Below are positions 23,292-34,807 of a stretch of 64,000 bases of DNA, one piece after another. Below the pieces are notes generated by a model that saw only the letters and a program-made list of their open reading frames with translations, did no database searches and had not been told where the DNA came from. The stretch comes from Rhyacophila brunnea (taxonomy: Eukaryota; Arthropoda; Insecta; Trichoptera; Rhyacophilidae): assembly GCA_022495005.1 (NCBI GenBank), contig JAGYXB010001798.1, positions 434,001-498,000 on the forward strand, read 5' to 3'. A program made the translations under genes and the position numbers. Within the stretch, counting starts at the first letter, position 1, and every line of letters begins with the position of its first letter.

Positions 23292-24165
23292 CCGGATACG
23301 CGTTTTTTTATGCTGCAATAAAAACTCGCTACTCCATTCATTGGAGCTACCATCAATCTGACTTCTCATCTCCTGACCATCACCTACACTGGCCTCGTCC
23401 CTTTACAACGAGACCCCCAAATAAAAAAGGTAAAATGTAATATTTTGTTGTTCAGTAAAATACTGAAGATTCTAATTCAAGTCCCGTAAACATGTTTTCC
23501 CTAGGACTTTTTCAGTTACCTACTACATTCTACTTTTCAACAAGCACCCTTCAGCTAGCCCAAGCAGCCACAACTATATTGTTTAATTATATCACTTGTA
23601 CTCATTCAACCGTCAGCACTTTAATTATTGCTAATGAGTTAGCATAGAGCAAGCGCTTATTCTAATCTGATCTGTAGCCTGTAGCTCATTCTATTGAAAA
23701 GAGACTGAATACAATTGTTAGGTACTGCAGGATCTTAGTTAGATTATAAGAAATAGTTAATATAACGATTAATCTAACTTAACAGGTCATTCATATAAAA
23801 TTGAAGGTTAGAATTCAGTTCATTTCCACCATGTTGTATCCGGTCTAGATTTTTTCCTTTACCTCACCTTGATCAAACAGCCTAACGTGAGTAACTAAAT
23901 GATATTAAGGAGATTCATCTCATATTGTATTCGCTGTATATCTAAGTAATAAAATAGTGACCATGACAAACGAATATTGTTATCGTTTTAAATGTGTAAC
24001 TCAACTAACTATTTCAAAATTATATAGTTTTTGAAATTTAAGTAATAAATTAAATATATATTATAAATAAACAACACAAATGACCTAGAAAAGTACAATA
24101 AGTCATTAATAGAATTTTACCGTAGATTGACACTGTTAAAATGATATTTTCTCTTAAAATATTAT
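23292..24165. other. AT-rich intergenic DNA
   Basis: No feature recognised. Confidence 0.55.
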
Positions 24166-25186
24166 AATCATAGCTAATATTAATACTATCGACTGAAGGT
24201 AATTGATGGAATTTGAATTTAAATTCTAATGGATTCAAGCTCTGTACTATTCCATTTAAGTCGTTTTTTGTGACCAGGTTTCGCCTTTCGGCATCTTCAG
24301 GCGCCGTATACACTCACCAAAAGTAAACACACACTGACAACGAACTCTATTTACTCTAGCTTATATAATAAATCAATACAATAAAGTAGGTGAAAACTCC
24401 ATTACCTACTGTTACACCCCCGAATGGTCCCCATTTGGGGATGTCTCTGTGTATCTGGAGAGGCCCGAGTCGGTATCAAATCCAAAAAATAGTAAGGGTT
24501 GATTGCGAAAATAATTAAATAATGTTAAATATCTGATCGGCAACATTGTCTGAATGCCGTTAAAAAAAATACGAATGGCAACGCCGCATTTGTACGTCTC
24601 GTAAGCGAACGTTTGTTTTAGCGGAAGAAGCATTTTTGACAGCAACGCAGTAAGCAGTGTTAACCTCGCTATCCGTCAAACCATAAATTGAAAAGAATCT
24701 GTATAAAAATGTAACCATTTAGAATATATTAACCTAAATATACCTTCCCGTTTCCAAAACAATTCCGGTGTGTTATTTGTTCACCTCCAAGTCCTAAATC
24801 CAGACGAAAATCCATACAACGAAGCAAATTGACAGCATCTTACCACTGACGAAAATGGAGGGAAACGACACTACCTATAAGTCAAAGGTTACAAAAAATA
24901 CAATAAACAAATTATGAATAGTTGAAGTGTCAGTAAAAAACCTGATAGGTAGGTAGTAGGATAGGTAGGTAGGTGACTTGATAGGTAGGTAATGGAGTTT
25001 TCACCTACTGTATTGTATTGATTCATTATATAAGCTAGAGTAAAGAGAGTTCGTTGTCAGTGTGTGTTTACCTTTCGTAAGTATACACGGCGCCTGAAGA
25101 TGCCAAAAGGCGAAACCCGGGTAGCAAAAAACGACTTAAATGGAATAGTACAGAGCTTGAATCCATTAGAATTTATAATCATAGCT
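24166..25186. repeat. Long inverted repeat, arms 24166-24408 and 24983-25186
   Basis: The arms share AATGGAGTTTTCACCTACT, TATAAGCTAGAGTAAA, GTTGTCAGTGTGTGTTTAC, GGCGCCTGAAGATGCC, GGCGAAACC and GGAATAGTACAGAGCTTGA. The right arm lacks about 65 bp. The 574-bp spacer has GATAGGTAGGTA runs. The small hairpin GATGCC-GGCGAAAC is the type often seen near ends of insect retroelements. Element class not known. Confidence 0.75.
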
Positions 25187-25510
25187 ACCACATATTACTA
25201 AAATATTCAAACTACCATTTTATTATTATGTTAACCTTTCGTTATTAGCAGTGAAAGCGTTGTGAACGTTTTTTTTTGCCAGATTTAGCATTTTTTTAAT
25301 TGGAATCTAGCTTATAAAATACGCATAATAAATAATATTATGGCGTTAACTCTAGTTTTTTCGACACCACAAAAAGCTTCGAAATTTTCATAAAAAGCTA
25401 GAACATTACGACTTATTTGCTTGAAAATCAATATGCTGGCCTGACGTAGCAATACATAAAATAAATATAAAATAAGATAGGTATTTAGGTGTATTTTGTA
25501 CCTGTATTAG
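25187..25510. other. AT-rich intergenic DNA
   Basis: No feature recognised. Confidence 0.5.
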
Positions 25511-25925
25511 TACAGGATGCAAACCACATCTTCTGGCAATATCCTAAAATATATACAGGAAGGGAAGGGCTGTTTGAGTCGATTCAACCAGCTGTTGGGC
25601 CTATCGGACCGTCCGACCTGGTCGCCACAAAGGCCAATTGTATTTAGAAATTTTGCGGCGTCATACTGCCAAAGTGAAGATCTCTTGACTTAAAATGTTC
25701 GTCAGTTTTATATATATTTTGTTACTTACTACAATTTTTAATATTGCTTCTACGTGCTCATCTATTCTCTCCTATGGGTACTCTTAACTTAAAGTCATGT
25801 AAATTCAGTTAAACACCCAAGACTTGGGTAACTTCTCTTGAAACATTCCCAGTCATAAAAAAATGACGCTTCACAGCCAAACGTAGGGTCACGTGATAGC
25901 CCGATTAAAATCGGGTGTAGTTTGG
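25511..25925 (+). mobile_element. R1-like LINE ORF2 3' fragment
   Basis: Plus-strand frame VQDANHIFWQYPKIY, then LFESIQPAVGPIGPSDLV and a stop at about 25646-25648. It matches the minus-strand copy at 54890-55330 (ILWECPK, QPAVGPIEQSDLV) and that at 57600. The H.LWECP motif resembles the zinc-knuckle region after the RNase H of R1-clade elements. Confidence 0.6.
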
Positions 25926-26270
25926 TGCGGTCATTAACTTTAATGTCAGTTGGTAACACTGAGCAGTTAACAAATGGGAAGAATCACCTTAAACTATAGC
26001 AACAAATCATTAATCACTCCGTAGTTACATAGGTCACTCATAATATTTCTAATGTAGGTATATTAGGTACAAAATTAATAATCAGAAGTTGACTCAGTGA
26101 ATAGCGAATGGAATTTAAAATATTTCAAATTTTTTATGATTAATTTCCAAAAAATATACTTATATATCAGTAGTCAAGGTCTTTCGGTATCATGACGAAT
26201 AGAAAATTGGATTGACGGAATTTCCTAATTTTTAATTGTGTGAACTTGAGTATAACACAGTGGTTATCAA
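25926..26270. other. Intergenic DNA, no feature recognised
   Basis: Nothing supported. Confidence 0.5.
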
Positions 26271-26793
26271 CAGTGACGTCCCTAGCTAGAGTGGCACCCT
26301 TACGCAGACATAGAATCCCTTAATTACTTAGATCATAGAATGTACAAATCTTGCAATCGATTTTTAACTATAATATATCAGAACCACGCATTCTTTAATT
26401 TTAATTAGCTCATTATTGGCTAGGGGTCTGGGGTCCTAGCAACTAAATATTAATATATGCGTTACTACTATGAAAATCAATATGACATATCAAGTACAAA
26501 TATTTTTGATCGTTTAAGCTATTAATGCATTATTTTAATACTTTTAGCAATCTTTAAGTAGAATTGAATTCATTTTCAGTTAATTTTGTTTTGTATTAAA
26601 AGTTATTTCGGAAGAAATCCGTAGTCCAATCCACTATTATTGGTTGCTAAGGGGGTGGTCCTAGCAACTAAATTATTAATATATACGTGCGGAAATCAAA
26701 TCAAATCTTCGTTTCTTCATTTTCTGGCTTTAATTCATTTAATGCTGCCTCTAAGCAACGCATCAACTTGCTTACTGCTACGGGAAGTCACTG
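26271..26793. mobile_element. hAT MITE (CAGTGACGTCCC family), copy 2, with family-A pieces inside
   Basis: Starts CAGTGACGTCCCTAGC and ends CTACGGGAAGTCACTG. The interior (26335-26697) is two rearranged pieces of MITE family A (TTGCAATCGATTTTTAACT; TAGAATTGAATTCATTTTC to ATATATACGTGCG). No target duplication remains. Confidence 0.65.
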
Positions 26794-27394
26794 CGGAGCA
26801 CCACCCTGGCGTGCTCCGACCCCTTAGACCATTGTTTGTTTGATTATCTTTCAAATAAATCTTGCGGAGACCATGGCAAACGAGGCCGGAAGAGATGTAC
26901 TTTTTAATTTCTGTATTGATGTACTTAATAAAAAGAATCAAAATAATATACGGTGACATGTAATAATGATTCACGCGTTTCAGATCCAGTGATTGCAGTC
27001 ATATAAGTTAGGATAAATATACCTTTGCTCAGAATATCAGTCATTTGCGACATTTCAATTACCACGGGAAAATCTCGGCTATAAATCGCAGTTCTCAGTT
27101 CCCAATGAATACGATGAAATATTCATCAGAATCACCACCGCTTTGCGCTACAAAGAATTTTCCAGGGGTTTTGCAAGGTGATTTCATAAGCCCTGGACGA
27201 ATTCAAATTATCAATACCCGATACAGTTAGGTGAATTGTTTTTAATAAGACGTCTTTCTCAGCCGGCACAATTTCCATTTGAATAGCATCAAGTGTAGGT
27301 TTCGTGCCAAATCCCTAAATAAACCTCGATAGTAAATGCGAGGTATCCATAAAGGCATCTAGGAAAAATAAAATGAACCTTTACTATAAGTATT
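26794..27394. other. Intergenic DNA, no feature recognised
   Basis: Nothing supported. Confidence 0.5.
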
Positions 27395-27545
27395 TGCGTC
27401 TCCACTTGTTAAGTCGTTGGTCTCGGGCTCGAATCCCAGGTCTGGTAAATTCATGCATTATTTTCTATGTATGTTTGTGGCCAGAGCATGGATTGCCAAG
27501 ATCCACATCGAATTGTCGAGCCAATGGGAAAAATACTTAGCTGAA
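27395..27545 (+). mobile_element. SINE fragment
   Basis: AAGTCGTTGGTCTCGGGCTCGAATCCCAGG, read in two parts, includes a near-perfect B box GGCTCGAATCC followed by GGTCTGGTAAATTCATGC, resembling the SINE1 head. Confidence 0.45.
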
Positions 27546-27646
27546 ATATAGTGTTTAAATCGTTGTAAAAGGTGTTAATTTGAATATTTAGTTTTAATTA
27601 AAAAGAGTGGACAATTTTCTTAATATGTGAATGTAAAACTAAACCT

Positions 27647-27963
27647 GCGCGTCTATTCTATACACAAGGCCGCTAAAGTGATAAAGTGATAGTATTTATT
27701 ACATACATTATGTATTGAGGTATTATAATTGTTACAATAAGTAAGCCGTCTCATCAGTCAAAACTGTCTCTCTCTCGCTCTCGCTCTAAATTTTATCACA
27801 GCCAAGAGACGCACTGTTAAAATATAGCACTTATTGCAACAATACCAACCAACTTATTGTAATTGTTACAATAAGTGCTAATAACTCCATACACACCTAC
27901 CCTAGTTAGCCGTAAATACTATCACTTTATAACTTTAGCGGCCTTGCGTATTAAATAGACCCG
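27647..27963. mobile_element. Foldback element E, copy 1
   Basis: Termini GCGCGTCTATTC...AATAGACCCGC and internal complementary blocks ATTGTTACAATAAGT and ACTTATTG, with (CT)n at 27765-27787. Same family as 63325-63600. Confidence 0.65.
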
Positions 27964-28010
27964 CTGGATTTAAGCTATGTTTTAATTAATTAATGTACAT
28001 AATTATTTTA

Positions 28011-28430
28011 TTTTACAACGTTTTCTTAGATCGTATTCTTATTTGTCCGGTGGTTCTTTGTCCGGTACAAATCTTGCAATCGATTTTTAACTAACTTCCC
28101 GACTAGCTAGACATTTGAAACTTTTAGAATATATCAGAACACGATGCCAATGCATTTTTTTAATACTTCTAGCCATGTTTAAGTAGAATTGAATTAATTT
28201 TCAGTTAATTCTGTTTTGTATGAAAAGTTATTTCGACACCATTATTGGTTGCTAGGGGTCTGGGGTCTTAGCAACTAAATTATTAATATATACGTGCGTT
28301 ACTATGAAAATCAATATGACATGTCAAGTACAAATATTTTCGATCGTTTAAGCTAGTCAAGTCAATTTTATATGGTTCAACAGAATTTAAAAACGTTGTA
28401 TATAAAAAGTTCTTTTTATCTTGTAATTAT
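28011..28430 (+). mobile_element. MITE family A, copy 3
   Basis: TTTTACAACGTTTTCTTAG to TTCTTTTTATCTTGTAATTA. The region after AGTTATTTCG is shortened. Confidence 0.85.
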
Positions 28431-28510
28431 TTTTGTAAAAATTGCTCATATATGATGACTTGGTATCATGTTTCAACTTAAATCTTTTAATGCATGTTAT
28501 TAAACACCTA

Positions 28511-28775
28511 GTGCTCGCGATGACCAAGCGATTACATGTCGGCTTATGGTTGTAAGTCTTGAGTCTGAATTCCGGGTCTAGAAAATTCAACCTTGTTGTT
28601 TCAATTTGTTTTTGGACCTATGGTATAAACTTATTATGTTAAGCATGATTTGAGTTACCCCATCTCTACTCGTCATGTATATGCAGCCGCTACATGAGCA
28701 AGTGGCTGACATTTATATTTTTGAAAAATCAACTACGAGACGTTTTCGTTAGTTGACTCAGATCCTATATAGGGA
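28511..28775 (+). mobile_element. Degraded SINE1
   Basis: tRNA-like head (GATGACCAAGCGATTACATG, B box decayed to GAGTCTGAATTCC) and SINE1 body ending TCAGATCCTATATAGGGAT. Confidence 0.5.
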
Positions 28776-28850
28776 TAAAAAAAAAATCAAAGCACAAAAT
28801 CTAACAAAGGGAAATAAAATAAAACCATGAAAATTTTGATATTGATTGAT

Positions 28851-28856
28851 TTTATT
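28851..28856 (-). terminator. Poly(A) signal of cuticle gene 3
   Basis: AATAAA on the minus strand about 55 nt beyond the stop, in a 3' UTR that keeps the TTTAAGTAGCAA motif seen in genes 1 and 2. Confidence 0.7.
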
Positions 28857-28908
28857 TACAATATTTGCTACTTAAAATTAATTTTCGGTCAGTTGTCATT
28901 GTTTGGTT

Positions 28909-30180
28909 TTAATGGTGGTAGTATGAGTGAGCAGGGGCGGCATGGGCGTAAGCTGGGGCAGAAGCGTAGTGGGCGACTGGGGCAGCTGCGTAGTGGGCAA
29001 CTGGGGCAGCGGCGTAGTGGGCGACTGGGGCAGCAGCGTAGGCCACTGGAGCGGCGACCTTCACAACAGGCTTGTAAGCGGGTACAGCGTGTTGGGTAGG
29101 CTCGCGGTGGACGACGGCGTTGAATCCGTTGTGCTCATCAGCGGTGTATTCTACGGTACGGCGGGTTCCGTCAGCTTCGATCAGGGAGTATGATCCTTGG
29201 ACTTGATCTCCGTGACGGACTTCCTTCTGGCTCTTGATGTCACCGGTGTGTTCATCATGGACAGAGTATTCGAAGTTGTATTCGGCGGGAGCATCAGCGT
29301 ATTGCTCATGTTGGGGAGCGTAGTGGGCAACTGGGGCAGATGCGTAATGAGCAACTGGGGCAGATGCGTAGTGGGCAACTGGAGCGGCAACCTTGGCGTA
29401 GTGGGCTACTGGGGCAGCCGCGTAGTGAGCTACTGGGGCAGCGGCGTAGTGAGCTACTGGGGCAGCAGCATAATGGGCTACTGGGGCAGCTGCGTAGTGA
29501 GCCACTGGGGCGGCAGCGTAGTGGGAAACTGGAGCGATGACTCCAGCTTGGGCCACAGCCACGAAGCAAGCGAGGGCGAGGAACTATAAAATAAAACAAA
29601 AAACAATTAATATTATATAATCAACTAATGATACCTACATGCTAGTTTTTTAAGAAAAATTTAATTTAATATAGTTGGATTGTGGCTTAAAAAATATTCT
29701 TAATAAACTTTAGGGTACTATGATACAAATTCTATTAATGTAAGGATTATTTTTAAGTTATAAAATATGTTTTATTATACAAAAATTTAAAAATGCAACA
29801 TTCTTTATATCTCGGAATTTGTAGAGATCTTGACGCCATCTAAAAATCATAGTACTTTATAGTAGTTTATAATCGTTAATATTAATAACAAAATTTTAAA
29901 TACATCAAAATATGCACAGTTATTATTAATATTCTGAGAGATTAATGACTGCATCCGTAGCTTAATTATTAAAGCTCTCCATTGTAAATACGATGAACGT
30001 GGATTTAAGTATTATTCTTTCTAATAGTTATAATATATCTCAGGTTATTCCAATATTATGGATAAATAGTTTTTTTAATGTACACTTGCAAATGTATTTT
30101 CAATCGTTTACTAAATTTACAAAGTGACCACAACTATGGTAAACAATATAATACTGAGGAAAACGTACTCTGTATGCCAT
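28909..30180 (-). CDS. RR-2 cuticular protein, gene 3 (two exons, 228 aa)
   Basis: Third member of the cluster, 13 kb upstream of gene 2. Exon 1 is 30169-30180 and encodes MAYR instead of MAFK, still with a GTACGT donor. Exon 2 is 28909-29583, starting FLALACF after a TATAG acceptor. The intron is 585 bp. The 228-aa precursor has a signal peptide cleaved at AQA|G, five AAAPVAHY units and two ASAPVAHY units where the sisters have one. The RR-2 domain lies at about residues 105-166 ([46 protein letters not shown]). The tail ends in one AYAHAAPA and YYHH. It should be a secreted chitin-binding structural protein. The leader and upstream region differ from genes 1 and 2, so its timing may differ. 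Confidence 0.95.
29940..30012 (+). repeat. Possible degraded tRNA-like repeat in gene 3 intron
   Basis: The stretch GCATCCGTAGCTTAATTATTAAAG resembles the head of the repeat at 32980-33060 (GATGCCAGTAGCTTAATTATTA). The match is short, so this is tentative. Confidence 0.3.
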
Positions 30181-30234
30181 TTCGATATATTGCTGATACA
30201 AGACAAACTGTGCCCAACGAGCCATCGTTACAGT

Positions 30235-30242
30235 CTTTTATA
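30235..30242 (-). promoter_or_regulatory. TATA box of cuticle gene 3
   Basis: TATAAAAG on the minus strand, 33 bp before the initiator A at 30209 in GGCACAGTTTGTC. The leader is 29 nt. The core matches genes 1 and 2, but the sequence above the TATA box does not. Confidence 0.8.
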
Positions 30243-30610
30243 GTTGGCCTGGTGCCCTCACCCCGAGAGGCTGTACTGCTGCTCCAGTTTTTTTCGCCAA
30301 CGCCCTCCGGCACAATCCGTTTTATTTGTTTACTCGACACTTGCGGGTCAAATTCTCGCTTAAGCCTGCCTGCCGCGCGGTGAATTCAGAGTCTGTCTGA
30401 CCCATTGTTTCTGGATAAAAAAATGTTATTAACCCGGCTGTATATAATTAAATCTATTGCCCAAACATATCTGTGGTCTTTGGTGAATTTATAATAAGTG
30501 CAAAACTGGTAAATTTGATACAAGTATGTGCTTAATAATGATAGTAATAATTAAATCTTAATTTTATAAAAATTACCATTGGAGTTCCAAACTCGTCATA
30601 CAAAAAATAA

Positions 30611-31339
30611 TTTTACAACGTTTTTATTAGGTCGTATTCTTATTTGTCTGGTGGTTGTTTGTCCGGTACAAATCTTGCAATCGATTTTTAACTAACTTCT
30701 CGACTAGCTAGACATTTGAAACTTTTAGAATATATCAGAACACGATGCCAATGCATTCTTTTAATACTTTTAGCCATCTTTAAGTAGAATTGAATTAATT
30801 TTCAGTTTATTCTGTTTTGTATGAAAAGTTATTTCGGAAGAAATCCTTAATCCAATCCACTATTATTGGTTGCTAAGTGGGTGGTCCTAGCAACTAAATT
30901 ATTAATATATACGTGGGTTACTATGGAAATCAAAATGAAATGTCAAAATGACATTTCAGTATTATTTCTATCAAGTACAATTTTTTTTAACGTTTAAGCT
31001 TGTCAAGTCAAGTTTATATGATTCAACAGAAAATTTTAAAACGTTGTATATAAAAAGTTCTTGTTATCTTGTAATTATTTAGAGATTATGTTTGAGGCAA
31101 ATTAACAAGCAGTTAAAAAAAAATAAGTAACTAAGTAGATACTAATATATTTATTGTAATTTTTTTTATAAAAAAAACATCAAAATGAAATGTCAAAATG
31201 ACATTTCAGTATTCTATATTTGTTTGTTTTTTATTTACTTCATATCAAGTACAAGTTTGAGCATATTGAGCATAATAATTCGACAAAAGAAAATTTAAAA
31301 ACGTTGTATATAAAAAGTTCTTTTTATCTTGTAATTATT
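30611..31339 (+). mobile_element. MITE family A, copy 4, with duplicated 3' half
   Basis: A full copy at 30611-31078 is followed at 31183-31339 by a second 3' half, beginning AAATGAAATGTCAAAATGAC and ending TTTTTATCTTGTAATTAT. About 100 bp of AT-rich DNA separates them. Confidence 0.8.
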
Positions 31340-31779
31340 GTTTTTACTTTTCGAGATTCGATTGTAAAGAATCGATGCAGAACCATACAAACGTATCCCT
31401 AAGATTCGCACATTTGGTGCTATCGTGCGTTTGGAGTAATTGGCCATTAGATATAATTAACATGTTATTTAAATGTGGTAATTAAAACGTGATTAAAAGG
31501 TTAGCAGTGATTGTGTTGAAAGACCAAGTTTGATTACGTCGCCTACAGTATCTATACATAATAAAACGTCATATAGCACGTAGTAAATCTACGAAAAAAG
31601 GCAGTGGACCAAACCTAAACCACTTAAAATATGGTCAAGATAGGTCTAACTTAGGTCGAGCTAAGTTAACAACTCTGGATAGTGTTTATTGCTAAGTTAA
31701 TCTAGATGCTTCTGCATCGCGTTCTTAGTACAAATATATTATAAATAAGACCAAATTTAAGTTCATTCCATAAATTAGG
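31340..31779. other. Intergenic DNA, no feature recognised
   Basis: Nothing supported. Confidence 0.5.
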
Positions 31780-32045
31780 CGGTAAGTCAGTTGGTTAAGA
31801 GCTTTTTGTCTTTGTTTGACAACGTTTAAATCTATTTTTTAACATGTCCGATCCTAAGAAGCTCATATAGATAGGCCTCCACAGAAGTTTGTACTGCCAG
31901 ATTTTTGTTTTATTATGTCCATACTCTGGACTACAAGCACACATTGAAAAACAATATGTGTATTTTACAAACCGAGAATTCAAACTTGGAATCCACGACA
32001 TTATAAGCCGACGCGTAGGTGCTTGACCATCGTGGGCGGGATGTT
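31780..32045 (-). mobile_element. Degraded SINE1
   Basis: Minus strand. Head CCCACGATGGTCAAGCACC with a decayed B box, and tail GGATCGGACATG as in the intact copies at 13188 and 57021. Confidence 0.5.
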
Positions 32046-32690
32046 TAAATTACTATTCAAATAAATGTGTTTAATCGGATCCAAACTGTAAATAAAATGT
32101 CATCGATTTCTGCTACAGCACTCCCTCGAAATGAAATCACGACTAATAATTTTCTGCTGTTCATTATTCATTTTATTTTGAATACTCAAATGACTTATTG
32201 TGTAAAAATCGACCTTTTAACAAGAAAATAGCAAAAATTCATATCATGCATTCGCACTTCGGTGCAAGGTTGCATCACCAGTCCCGTGCGGCTCTGCTCG
32301 GGACAAAATGAGGGCTTAAATTCTTTAATCTGGCACACGTAAGGGTTATGTTAGCCGGCCGCGTATGACGTGGCTGCATATACATAACGGGAGCGGAGGT
32401 GGGAATTTTACACACCATGTTCTAAGTTCGGTCATCTATTCTTCTTTAAGTAATTTTGACATTACTTCTTATGGTCTCAAGGCGCTAATTTGTACGTATA
32501 TAGTTGTCCGTATCATACTCTACCGTAAGTTCACGACGTCTAAATAAAGCTATTACAAAATAGATAATAAACAATAATAAGCACCACCGAAATTCAAGGG
32601 AAAGAGACAGTAGAAAATATATAGTTAGATAAGTGAATTAGAAATACAATTTATATAAAATTTTGGTATATAGGTGCTCGTTAATATTAA
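32046..32690. other. Intergenic DNA with a short GC-rich patch
   Basis: 32245-32400 is GC-richer (TGCAAGGTTGCATCACC, GTGCGGCTCTGCTCGGGAC) but not recognised. Confidence 0.4.
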
Positions 32691-32874
32691 GTCGAGCCTA
32701 CCAAATATCTGATAATAATGAGCGCTATTAATTGCCATTATCAGATATTTGATACCAATCAATATCAAATTAATGTTGTTATAGAATCTAATAAACCATT
32801 ATTTCCATTAAACATTCTATATATGGAATATATGGAATGCTCATTCTCAAATCTTGTGAATTATTCGTTCTGTC

Positions 32875-33125
32875 TTGATACCTTGATTTAAAACACAAAA
32901 ACCGATAACCAACATTAACGCACTTTGATAAGCATTTCATAAAAGAACTACTAGTTAAATAAATCGCAATTAATTAGGATGCCAGTAGCTTAATTATTAC
33001 ATTTACAAATGAACTACATTTGCGCGAATCCAGTGGTTACAGGTTCAAGTCCCGTCGGGCGTCGTATTTAAAAAAAAAAAAAAGATTTTTTCTAGTAGGT
33101 ATAGGTATATCTGAAGTGTTTTCAA
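32875..33125 (+). mobile_element. tRNA-like repeat F, single arm
   Basis: Matches the spacer and right arm of the palindrome at 50736-51177: ACACAAAAACCGATA, a tRNA-like head with B box GGTTCAAGTCC, GGCGTCGTATTT, an A run and TCTGAAGTGTTTT. Confidence 0.6.
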
Positions 33126-33164
33126 ATTAATATGTAGGTATATTGCATCTACATAGTAAAATTG

Positions 33165-33490
33165 TTACATTACTGTATGCAATGATTCATGAACATCGCG
33201 TAATTTTTGATATCAATGATTTACGGCCAACTATTTCCGGTAAGACAGCTCACAGTAAATTGTACTCATGGCCCCCAGACTAGAATCTTTGGCGACCCCC
33301 CTACCTTTCGCAAAGGGTATATTGAATCTAATAACATTGTAACATTACTGTATGCAATGATCCATGAACAGTGCGTAATTTTTATCTCAATGCTATACGG
33401 CCACCTCTTTCTAGTAAGACAGCGCACGGTAAATTATTGTACTCATGACCCCCAGGCTAGGTGGGCCTCCCTACCTATCGCAAAAGTTAA
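33165..33490 (+). repeat. Two tandem units of about 175 bp
   Basis: TTACATTACTGTATGCAATG starts both (about 33165 and 33342). Each continues through ACGGCCA and GTAAGACAGC, and ends with CCCCCAG.CTAG and CTACCT(T/A)TCGCAAA. The end parts resemble the CATGGCCCCC hAT family. Confidence 0.65.
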
Positions 33491-33526
33491 TTAAAGTTAG
33501 TGTGACGATCTACAGTTGGGTATTCC

Positions 33527-33924
33527 TAAGTGGGCTCGCACATCAGAACTCGCCGCATGCGTCTTACGACGAATTCGTCGATGTGACGTCATCGTAAACC
33601 AAGAAACAAACGTTATCAAATGGAGCTTCGCAGATTGGCCGATGCAACTGCAACTCTGCGACCCTGCGACATTCGTCTAGTTGCATTGGCCAAAGCCTGC
33701 ATGTCGATGTCCGGCCAATATCGACTCCGCGCATGCACACAGCTGCAGAATCGGGCGAATCGGCCATTTCTCTCCAGACTGTCGCTGCGTTTGGTAGAGC
33801 TAGAGCTAGCAGCGCTAGGCAGATGTGCGAGGTTGTGATCGTGCAACATTCGCCGGCAGTCTCGAAGGTTTTAATTTATGGCCGTCAGGCACACAAGGCG
33901 AGTTGTGATGTGCGAGCCGGCTTA
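33527..33924. mobile_element. GC-rich foldback element G, copy 1
   Basis: Inverted ends TAAG(T/C)(G/C)GGCTCGCACATCA and AACTCGCC bound 398 bp of GC-rich sequence. The open frames here come from composition. Another copy interrupts the LINE at about 49567-49955. Confidence 0.7.
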
Positions 33925-34139
33925 TGGTGTTCGACGTAAAATTCAGTGTATTCTTTAGCGATTTTTTGTATTTTTGAATGCACTTACTTAAACTATGGAG
34001 TTGTCAAATATCGATAAACAATATTCAAAAATTGCATTGTACAACCACATATTTTTTAATTGTTAATACGCTTGAAGTAAAATACCACAGGAGATATTTG
34101 CTTACTATTAGTGAAATTTTGTGATGTGTGTCTCACTTG

Positions 34140-34205
34140 GCTGATCGATCTGCCAAACGGGGCCCCCAGGCTAAAGCTCTGTCAGTCTCCCCCTTGTGGG
34201 GACCA
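34140..34205. repeat. End fragment of the CATGGCCCCC hAT family
   Basis: GGGGCCCCCAGGCTAAAGCT, then CTGTCAGTCTCCCCCTTGTG and GGGACCAT match the left end of 48721 in reverse. Confidence 0.5.
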
Positions 34206-34264
34206 TCATTGTACTATAGCGAAATGTAGATCAGCCACTCCGTTAACAAAATGTCTTTCAATTA

Positions 34265-34805
34265 CAGTCGAACTTGGTTATTACGATCACGGAAATAGCG
34301 AGATCTTGGATGTAATGAGGAAACATTCTTTGACATTTAACTTTATGATTTTCTCCATACAGTTAGTTATTCACTTTTATTACGAGCTACTTCTCGGGTA
34401 TAGCGAGCAATTTCGATACTAAGCAATTAAATCCGACCGGGCAGTTAACTAGACCAATGCCGCCGGGATCTTGTCTAAGTACCTAATTGGTGTTTTCGCC
34501 GACAACATTGAAAAAGTATCCACGCATATGGTTGAAATTGCATGTAAAAAAATCCAAACTTTGTGAAATCAGTACAGGTACCTACCAGCGAAAGCCGCTC
34601 AGCACTTCATTACAATAAACAACTTCTTTTGAAGTTTATGAATGCCATGCTTGTTTCGGGGATTTTTACGATGGTTTTCAGATTTTTTATGTTCTATGCT
34701 TAAATTGAACGTGGCGCGAAAAAATGTAATATAATGATATAACGAGTAATGCTTATAACGAGCAAATTCAGTCGGTCCCATCCTCATAATAACCAAGTTC
34801 GACTG
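34265..34805. mobile_element. pogo/Tigger-like MITE with TA duplication
   Basis: Perfect 19-20-bp inverted ends CAGTCGAACTTGGTTATTA flanked by TA on both sides (34263-34264, 34806-34807). The interior has ATAACGAG(C/T) motifs near both ends. 541 bp, non-coding. The CAGTCGAACTT... ends are typical of pogo/Tigger-type Tc1/mariner elements. Confidence 0.85.
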
Positions 34806-34807
34806 TA

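Noticed and set aside
27765..27787. CT/CGCTCT run as a possible GAGA-type regulatory site
   Set aside because: It is part of foldback element E and not near a gene start.
33620..33939. Overlapping frames on both strands in a GC-rich patch
   Set aside because: They fall inside foldback element G, whose composition lengthens frames on both strands; no family motif is visible.
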